Source: Alitta virens
Taxonomy: Eukaryota > Annelida > Polychaeta > Phyllodocida > Nereididae
Length of the DNA stretch: 64,000 bases
Assembly (NCBI GenBank): GCA_932294295.1
Contig: OW028573.1
Span: 14,962,155 to 15,026,154, forward strand
Direction of reading: 5' to 3'
This document shows, piece by piece, positions 12,501 through 23,300 of this stretch; within the stretch, counting starts at the first letter, position 1, and every line of letters begins with the position of its first letter. The position numbers and the translations under genes are program-made. The notes beneath the pieces were generated by a model. That model did no database searches and was not told where the DNA came from. It worked only from the letters and a program-made list of their open reading frames with translations.

Positions 12501-15500
12501 ACATATTACAGATATTAAAGGTGGGTCTAGCAATATATTGTTCAGGCTTCCCAATTTTTCAAAAGCACCCAGTGCGCTCAGAAGACTTGTAAAATTGAAA
12601 TTTGCTTAAATCTGCATTGAAATAAGTCGATATAAATATGTGGTCCATTACATTGTATAAGATGTCAGTCTCATAAACTGTTCAAGCAAGTTGAGTAGGA
12701 CCAGGTTACTCGACATGAAATATGCATTGAAATAAGTTCAAATACTGAAACCTATGAATTGCCGCCCCACATTAGCGACATACAACATTTGATTCTCCAT
12801 TGGTTGTTCAAATGATGACACTAAAGGCTGATGCAAAGTAATTTGTTTTGTTAATTCTTCTAAGTGCATGAACCTGTGACATCACACATCATACATGAAG
12901 TTTTAGAAGCTACATACTACGCACGATAACATTTCTTGCATTAAAATCTATCATTCTCATACCTCATACAGTGATTTGACATATTCGACGCTCTGCTGAT
13001 ACTGTGGGGAATTCCTCTTGTAGACAGCAACATGCCGAGCAAATTCTACAAAACCTCCCACTGCCGCATCTTTCTTCTTCAAAATCTAGAGATTTATGCC
13101 ATCGAATTAGAAAATCTTACGGAACCAATAGCCATATTAACCACATATCAAAAATTGACATATCCTTTCAGTTTCATTTAAAAAGCATCATCTCACATCA
13201 AGAGCAGCATCAATGTCCTTTTGAAACTTCTTGGAAATGCCAAAAGCTTCATCAGCCACAAAATCACAGATTTCTTGGAAAATTTGAGTCAGGCGGGGAA
13301 CAAGCGAGTCGTGTACATCAAGGCAGTCTATGTAAAAGAGTCCATTCTCTGTCATGTATGTCTTATCGAATGATTTCACTTTGTCTGTCCACTGGCGAAG
13401 TTCGTTCAGTTTTTGCTGCAAATTAATAAAAAAAAGATTTAAAATATCTGATTATCACTTAAAACACACTTACTTGCCAAACTCTTGCTGTCTCACTTTA
13501 TGGTGAATTGGATAGCGTTTTACTCTGTCATCAAATTGTGGCAGTTTGGCAAGTGATGGCTTCGTAGCACAGTGGCCTATTAAAGTGCAGAAAAGTGGTG
13601 CGAACTTGAGAGGCACCAAGATCAATGAAATGGCATGAAAAAAATGAAGGTTGCCAGTAGCGAAAGCTGATTTATCAAATGATGCAGTTTATCTCTCTAT
13701 TAAGTATTACCTATAAGTTATGATTATTCAAATCAGCAAGTGCATGAATTAGATAAATTCAAAATAAAATATTCCAGACAATGGAGCCATTTCAATATTA
13801 AGCTTTTGGTTTCAAAATTTTCTTAAACAAATCCAAGGAGCTCTATAAATTTATGAAAATAAATATGTCATCTCATCATTAGGTCTGCCTCTGACAGTTG
13901 GCCATAAAATTGCACTAAACTTCAGACCAGTACCCCTGAGACATATCTTCTGGAGCCCATCAAGGCGAATGATTAAATGGGACCTTAAAATTACTATTAT
14001 TTTATCCAACAATTGGGAGAAAAAGTAACAGAGCCTACAGGGGGCACTACGACCCTAGCGCATAAAAATATAATAAGATGACGTCACTGCACCATTTTTG
14101 CATGGATGATGTCACACTATACATGACGTCCTTAAACAATACTTATCTGCTACAGTGTCAGTGACCTCTTGTGGTACTTCTTCTCCCATTAATGCAATAT
14201 GGTAATTTTCAATATTTTGTGAACTCGACCCAACCACACATAACAGTTAAGGATCCAAAAATCACAATTTTATGAAGCAAACGCCCAGAATTGATTCTAT
14301 TGAGCCATATCACTCACCTCAATGGTATAAGCAGCCTTTCCACGCAACTCCTTCACTGAATTTGTATTCCACTGAGCACAGAATGCCTGGAAGTCATTCA
14401 GCCAAGAATTCTTTTCAATATACTCCGAGATCTCCTCTAGAGAATTTGACATCAATGCATTCTGCTGTTTCATTGATTCCATGAATTTTTCACTGCAAAA
14501 ACGAACAAATTGCATTGCTATATCTAATCAACTAATCCACCAACTCTTTTAACTTTTTTTTCACAGTAACAAATTGAAGCAAAAATTATAATGAGTCAAT
14601 AAATTTAAACAAACCAATTCTAGTCAGATACCAACATTTGTTTCATCCCTGTCCCAATAATTGTTTGGACCATCATCACTAAAGACACTACCTAATAATC
14701 CAAAAAGGCCATGTACTTACTCATTTCCTGCCATATCATGAAGGTTTTCAGTTGTAATCAGAGAAAAGGAGATTTGAAGAGGGTCTGTACGCTTTTGTTC
14801 AAGGTGTCCATGAACACTAAGAATCATTCGAGGAGTAGCTTGACCTAGGTCATCATCTCTCTTCCGTGGTATCTCTGTGAAATTGTAAGATATTTTTATG
14901 AGAGATTTACTCTGCACAATTTCAACTACACATTCATACGGGCACTATTTGTTGGCCCAAAAAATACGTCTGAAATGTAAAAACTCAAAGAAAAAACAAA
15001 ACTTCTATCAATTATGGATTCTTTACACATCAGGAAATTTTACTCATAAATTTATTTTTATTTTTAACAATATCCCTAAAAAAAAAAAAAGTTTTAAGAA
15101 ATTTCATAAAATTTAAATTCAATATGACAACTCTTTCAAATTTTCAGTCACATGTAATCACCTGTATGATTGCCACTCATTGTAATGGACATACTTATCA
15201 TGCACAATGACAGTCACTATTTAAGTTACATACTTGTTGGAGACATTTCCGGAGCTTGAAATATCTCGTCTGCAGCATTAGTTTTTTCAACTGAAACTTC
15301 GTTGGCCTCTGGCTGAGGCTCCACATCTTGTTGAGAATCATCTTGAATTTTGGAAGCACTTTTTGAAGAAATAGCCATGGTGGTACTTTGGCTTTGTAGT
15401 TTTGAAATTTCTGACACCTGCCTGGAATATTAAACATTTTAACGTTGTTGATGATAATCAACATAAAAATTAAAGGCAATTTTAAATTTCAATATTACCA

Positions 15501-17274
15501 GGATTTAGATTATAATGCTGAAATAGGAACAATATAAATGATGATACTTCTTCAGTTAACATACTGAAAAATGCTGTGAAAATGTTTGGTTAGAATCTTC
15601 AATAACATTCCATAATAAGTGAACTCTATTCACGCCACGGCCATTTGCACATATGGCCTCAGTTTCAGTGCAACCGACCAACGGTCAATTTTGTGATGTC
15701 AATGACTACTTGCTTGGTCACTGTGACATCATCACAATTGTTATGTAGGCAGGGTTTCCCTGACATTCGGTGGGAAGCGGGAGATATTTTTTATTGAATA
15801 TATATGTGCTGTTCTTCCTAAATTTTTTTGGGGGAGGGAGTAACTCATGATTTTTATTTGGTGGGGGTGGGGGGGGGGGGGGGTGTTCCTCCACCACAAA
15901 AAAAGGCCTGCAGGAAACCCTCGAAGGATCACCTCATACCAGCAGAGGTCATAGGTGTTCTGTTGTCTGAGGCGCGAATCAATGGAAATCCATAAATTTT
16001 CCATTTTACCTGCTAGAAGCTCGCAGTGAACTCTGTCTTGGTGACTCCTCCACATGGTGGGAATCCACCAAAACCACTTGTTCTTCTTCTTGGGTGTTCA
16101 GTTCACCATCGTCTTGGCCTCCCAGTTTCTCAGCAGCTCTGACGTATAACTGAGGAACATCATCCAACACCTTGGCCAAGAGCTGTGAAAATTTCTCTAG
16201 TGGTGGGTGCACAGTGAGATTTCCTAAAATGAAAGTTTAAAAAACATTTCCTGAAAACATGATGTATAAAAAAATGTCGGAAAGCTGGACCAGGTGACAA
16301 TTACTTAATTTCTAGCTTCTCAGTTCCGCAAAAATGTGCTGTGCCGACAAAAAATATAATAAATGATGTTATTTACTGAAATCGTATTCATATATATATA
16401 TTTGTGAATTTTTGACCTGATCGACCCTTAAGAATTTCCCTGAGAAGATCCAAGAAGCTATATATAGACCATTTGGCCGATAGAAATAGACATACTGCCA
16501 TTTACCTTGCTTATCAAAAATCAGCTTCGCTTTGAACAATCCCTCTCGCATTGAATTGGGACCAGAGTTCAATATTTGGTTCACAAAATTTGAGAAATTC
16601 AGTCTGATAATTTGGAAGACCTGACAAAGAAGCATGTGGTTCACCAAAGCAATGAAGTCTAGCATTCTCCTGAGACAAAAAAAAGAAAGAAAGAAAAAGA
16701 TTTAACTATTGCAGAAATAAATCAATTGACATTTATATTAGCGTTACAATAATAAAAATTTCTGGGTATCACATACGCCAATTCCTGTTTTGCCTTTCGC
16801 AAATTCTCTTCACGGTGTTCTCTTTTTAACCTCTGTAAGTGGAGAGATTCCTTTGAACTGAAAAAAAAAAAGCATTAATTAATCAGATTATATATAGGCC
16901 ATCATTTTTAAGTTTTTAATTAGCAGTGTCTCACACACACATTTATATGCAAGGGTTATAAATTTTATACAAGCTTTTTGTTTAAGTGATAAATTGCCCG
17001 ACACCTCGTGTGTACACCATGATTTTTTATCTTTAAAGAAATCGAACTAATAGTTAAAATGAACCATCACTAAGAATTTGGTGTCTCTGAATTTCCTTTA
17101 AAAATATTTACACATACAATCTACATTGACAAACATGTAAGACTGAATGCCTTTTTATACTTCAATGATTTGTTATAATAGAAACTGTACAATTTGAACT
17201 GCACTCATGCTCATGCAGTTCATCTTAATTACTTTATGGTGCCCCATTAGTCAACACTGGACTAAACCTGCAAA

Positions 17275-17310
<36 letters not shown>

Positions 17311-20300
17311 TTTCAGCTAGCATTTTTAAACTCACCACGGGATCTAAACCTCAGTGAAATTATAGTTTTTTCATTTCTATAATAAGTGTGACCTGGACTA
17401 TAAATCATTAGAGCATAAAAATGTATGGATGACTTTACTGCTTAAAATTACAATTTAAACCTTTATATTTTATATGCATTTTTGCACCAACAATATGACT
17501 TACTACAATTTGCACCTTTAAAAGGCAATGATTTAGAATGCCTTACATCAGCAATTATCACTCTCTGGCTTGATCATAGTCATTAGTTGCGAAACAAACT
17601 GTAGGAGGCAGCACCAGACGGTAGCGAATGCCAAGATTTTCCGAAAGAGGACGCCACCGTCCAATCAATTTGTTGCACTCGCAAAGTGTCGTGCCTGCAT
17701 GCCTTTCAGCTTGCTCGCTGACCTGCATAGGCGAGCGCTGTGCTATATATGCGCAGTGCGTCACTCGTATGGGCTCACAGCTGCTATTATACGTTCGTGG
17801 ATGGGTATACTAGACGCTGACATACTTTTAGCAACTTTGGATAACTTCTGTCAGTTCTGAAGGCACACATAGGCACAGTGGACTGTCTACAGTATTGACA
17901 ATTGTCATTGGTATACATCTGTCATATATACAATATGTACATAGTATAATTATATCATGAGTTAGGACAGTGTGATAGGCTTACATTAGACCATGCCATG
18001 TCTGGTGGAATTAATGTGTCAGTAGTTTTCCTGTATATATACCCATATATATGACTATATATATAGCTAGCCATTATAGGGCTTTCATACTAAATGGTTT
18101 ATATTATCATCACTATCACTGATAATTGCTGAAAGTATGGTGCTGCGAAGAGACATAGAGAGGACCCTGAGACTCCTGCATGTCCATATTGACAAACTTC
18201 AGGCATGGGGTTACCTAGCAGGTGTGCTATACTCCACACGCCAAGGGGTCATCAAGACCTATGGGTCACCGGTCATCACTGGGATAATGAGAGGTCATAT
18301 GAGTGAGATCCATGATGCTATAATGATATCAAGTCATGTGAAGTCCAAAACTGTGAGACAGGGCTTAGTAGATCATCAAAATGGACAAAATGAGGGTGGA
18401 AACTCCGCGGATGCTAAGACTACCTTCTTGCCAGTCCTGGAAACAAGACTAGAATATAACACTTTCCTAGAAAACCGGTCACTGGCTTCGCTATGTGTCC
18501 GACTGTCGGCTGACTTAACCAGAAGTCGGGTTCGCTGGGGTTCCCCTGAACACAAACCTGTGTGGTGGCCGACTCACATTCCTTGGAAGAAACGCGGAGT
18601 GCAAGTGGGTGTCACCAATGAAAACCTCAAAGAAATCATCACGGCCTGTTACGACCACTTTGGACAATCCCTGTATGATGTACGTACTAAGTTGTACTTG
18701 AGTGTCCATGAATTAGCATGGCTTTTATAAACTAATTTAGTATTAAGTACATATATGCTACAATTTAAAGCCAATTAGGTCTACTCATTTATAGTTTAAT
18801 AAAGTGCTATTTCTACCAGTATAATGACAAAAGTTTAAAATGCAATAAAATATACTTTTTCTTCAGTTGATAAAAGCCTGTTTGAACCTATTTTTGAAGC
18901 TCAAATTATTTAAATTTTTTGTTAATATTCATTTTGCAGAACGAGCAAGAGGTGTTCACAGATGATGTCGACATCAAATCTGTTGTGTGTTCAGAAAGTC
19001 AAGAGGAGTTAATGCTGAGTGATGGACAATTTGAACTGGAATCTACAATGTCATCTGAAGTGCCAAAATCTGCCGATGTTGAGGCAATTCAAGCATATAA
19101 CAACTCATTGTTTCTGCCACTTCTTAAAACTCATATGGAGAATAACACATTTGCAGAGAACAGACGAATTGCAGTTAATTGCGTGAAGATATCAATGGGG
19201 ATCATAGGGCAACGAGTTGGATGGGGTCACTCCGCAAACAAGCCAATTTGGTGGCCATCACATGTTCCATGGACCAAACGTGGTGTCCAGCTTGGAGTGA
19301 CCAACGAAGACTTAAAAGATGTCATTACGGCATGCTACGAGCACCATAGGCAACCAATGTATAGTGTAAGCAATTCAGATCAATTTATTTTGACCAAAAT
19401 TAATAGAATGCAAGCAATTCAAAGGTTGGCAGACACCTATTGGCAATTTATCCTAGTACACAATAATGAACTAATTTAAAGTTACAAATAAAATTCAAGT
19501 GCATATAAGACAAACACGAAGAAATACAAAGAGAAGAAAAAAAATGGTACTTATATATTCTATCATACTTTAAATTATTTTACAGCTTTAAGCAGTGACA
19601 TAATTTACAGCTTTAAGCAGAAACATATAAATATGATAATTGATTATACTCGTCGCCTTGTTCTCTGTTTAAACTGACAAAATAATGTTTAATTTCAGGA
19701 GGATTACAGTTTGAATACAAGTACCGATGGTTACGTCTGGTTAGCCGAGGAAACCACACAACCCGAGAATATTTGTACTAAAGTTGAGCCTTCTAATTGG
19801 ACTCAAGAGACTTGCGAAATCGAAGAAACTTCAGGCAACCAAGTGCCTGTTGTGATCAAAGAAGAACCTGTTGAATATCTTGAAGAAGAAGTGCCATATG
19901 ACTGTGCTGAAGACTTGAAGCAAGAAGAAACTGAACATATTGAAGATTTTACTGATATAAACTCAAACACTGTAGATTATCAACCATTACTGCCAATTCT
20001 ACCAAATAAATTGGACGACATGCTCTTCATAGAAAACAGAAATATTGCACAAATTTGTGTCAAACTATCCTTAGGCATTAATTCTCGGAGGATTGGTTGG
20101 GGTCATACGGCATCTAGACCTGTTTGGTGGCCCGTTCATGTGCCTTGGACTAAACGTGGTGTTCAAATGGGAGTTACAAATGACCACTTGAAGGACATTA
20201 TAAAAGCTTGTTACCACTTCCATGGGCAGCCTCTTTATGTTGTAAGTATGTGTTGAGTTCGATGACTACCATGGCATGATGCTATGAGGAATTACTGTGA

Positions 20301-23300
20301 CAAAAATAAAACATAATTTCTTTTAAATTTTAATTGTATAATTGCAAAGAGTTTTTGAGTGTTTATAGTTTTCTTTGAGACTTTTAAAAAGGGCATTATG
20401 GTTTTTAATATTACTGGTGTTCTATTTATGACAAGATTATTATCAAATGATCTGAACACTGGGTCCATTATAATGGGTAAACATGGTAAAGGCTTTAGCA
20501 GGCTGTCCTTAACGTATATGACCACCACCACTGATCAAAGAAACAACTGCCATTGTATGAGTTGTCATATATATATATATATATTAAAGGCATATCAATT
20601 GATAAATGTATCTATGTCATTTGTTGATTGATCTACATGTACTGACATTTTTGAAATTCATAATTTTAGAAAGAAGAGGACTTGCAAGCTGAAGCGACTC
20701 TACAAAGTAAAATATGTGAAAATGGCCAGGAAATCTCAGTGGATGGTGATTTTCCTGTGCCTAATTGTTTCTCAGCATTTTCCAATAGTATGGAAACTGA
20801 CGAAGTGTACTTTCGTGATAATAATGACGTACATAAAACAATGGAAAAGAATAGTCCAGTCTGCAATCTGACTATGGTATCAGAAACCCAGACCGGGCAG
20901 ACCCCGCTATATACTGTATCACGTCGCAGCCTTCACAAAAATCGCACAATGCCTAAGAAATACTGTCCTGGAAAAACAATTCGCTGAGTTTTAATATTTC
21001 ATGGAAGATTGTGATAAAAAAAGACTACTCATACATGATATTCATGTGCCTTATTCTGGATAAAGTCTAGAAAGAATTAAGTGGTTTTACTGGTACTAAA
21101 GGAGTTCATAATTTAGTCCTAAGGTAGCTACTGTATTTTACTTTGGATGATATTTGTTATGAGCTTTCCCTTCAGGGCCTCACTATGCGCTTTTATTCAT
21201 TTGGATTGTGACAATTTCTGTTTGTTTACAAATGTATTTATTAATACTCACTGATTACTCAATAAAGCAATTACTTAAGTTTTTATATTAAGAGTAATTT
21301 TACTTGCAAAAGTGGTATTTACTTACAAGACAGGTTTTTGTCGAACTTGTTCTTGGCAATGGTGAACTTTCCTCTGTAATTCCTCCCCTGTGACAGTGAC
21401 AACCATTTTTGTGTACCTGTTTTGTAGGAAATGGAATTCGGCTCAGTTAGTATTGAGATCTACACATTGAAATTTAAACGATTGTCTGAAACTTCAAATG
21501 CCATTCATGATTTCAAACTGAACATGGTCAAATTATACAACCTGAAAAATCTTTCCAGAATTTCTTCAGCAGCCACATTTTGATAAATATTGTCGCTTTC
21601 GAACTCACCCAGCTCATAGCTCTTGCTGCAATGACAAAGTGAAACATCCAGGTGAAATTCAACCCAGCTGAATATATAGCCCAGTGAACCATTAACACTG
21701 ATGTATTTACCAATGTAAAAGTGATAAACTTACTCATTTTCAAATGTCAGGAATTTCAGTGCCTGTAGTTGTTGTAGTAAAGCAGAAATGTGCAACAAGG
21801 CAGCACCATAGCCTGGTATTGCTTGGAGAGACATGGATTTAATTTTAAATCTTTCTTTTGCAAAATGCGAGAACTTCATATTTCCACGCCACCTGCAAGA
21901 TCAATATCTAATTAGTTGTGCATATAACAGGAATATTGGCAGAAAATTATATTGTATTAAACTAATGGAAATAAATATTAATCATCTCAGAACAATTTTA
22001 GAACTTGTTAGACTTGAAATGATAATCATTTGATTAATATTTAATTTATTTGTACACAGTGGCACATATTTAATGAAACCCCATCATAGCCAACACTGTG
22101 GCACAATGAAAAAGCCTCGGACATAACACAAATGTAAAGGAATTTTATGGTCACCTTTGCAACATTTTCCTGATCAGGTAATTCTTGAAGAATGGTATGG
22201 TTGTGAGGGCTTTGAAGAGAACTGATTCCCTGTGCCAGTCAGACAGTGAGAGGTTTTCTGAAGGCTGATTGGCATGTACATGCAAGACTCCAAAAGTTGA
22301 GAAAACGTAGTGCTCCTTTTTCACCTGGAATAAACCAAATTGAAACTTAGCGGCGTTATGATTGAGATTCGTATTCATGATGGAGTCATGATTCAAAATG
22401 ACAAAATGGTACCTTTTGTTCAGAGACAGCAATTAGGTTGTATGGTTCAAAGTATCTGCTTGCAACGATGTTGAAATGCATGGATTTGATCTTTCCTGTG
22501 TGGTAACATTTTGTAAAGTGCTCCACAGCTTCTCGTCCTGTCATTGGTTTTGCGGGATGTTCCTGAAATTTAAAATCCTAAATATTACTCAAGCTTTGGT
22601 TGTCTGTGTTCCAGCTAGGAATTGATTTTGGCATGGAGTACTAAGAATTCAGGGCACCTATATAGGTAATATTGCCCATGCTGCTGGTAGGAAAGCAAAA
22701 AAAAGGGTGTTAGTTTATTTATGCGAAATTCCCTAATTTCATGCACGCTTATTAATAATATAAGACTATGCATGGTGGTTATTATGCTTTGAATGATAGA
22801 CAAATTATAACCTCTTCATGTTCCTCTTTTTCCTGTAGTTGTAAAGCATTATCATGCTTTGATGGTGATGAACCAGGTTCAGTTTCACTTGTAGAGGGAC
22901 TTGAGGCATGAACCTGGAACAAAATATTTTTTAAGTAAAAAAAAAAGAAGCTTTTAAAGAAAGTAAAAAACACTTAGGCAAAAATTGAGATGAAGTAATT
23001 ATGCCGTTCCATTAAAAAAAAAGGGGGGGGGGGGTTTGGACAGGAAAATTTTCAGATGCCGCTTTCTTTTTGACGGACTCCCTCATTCCTTCTTTTTTTT
23101 CTACATTAACATATTAAGAAAATACCGGTCAACCATCCACCCCCCCCCTTTTTCTCTTTCAAAGAACCCCCTCTCCCCCTCCCCCGCTTGTTTACAAACC
23201 TTTCTGTCCACCCTCCCCCTTTAAAAAGGAGTCCATACTTTAGTCCTAAAGTAGCTACTGTATTTTACTTTGGATGATATTTGCTATGAGCAAAAAAATT

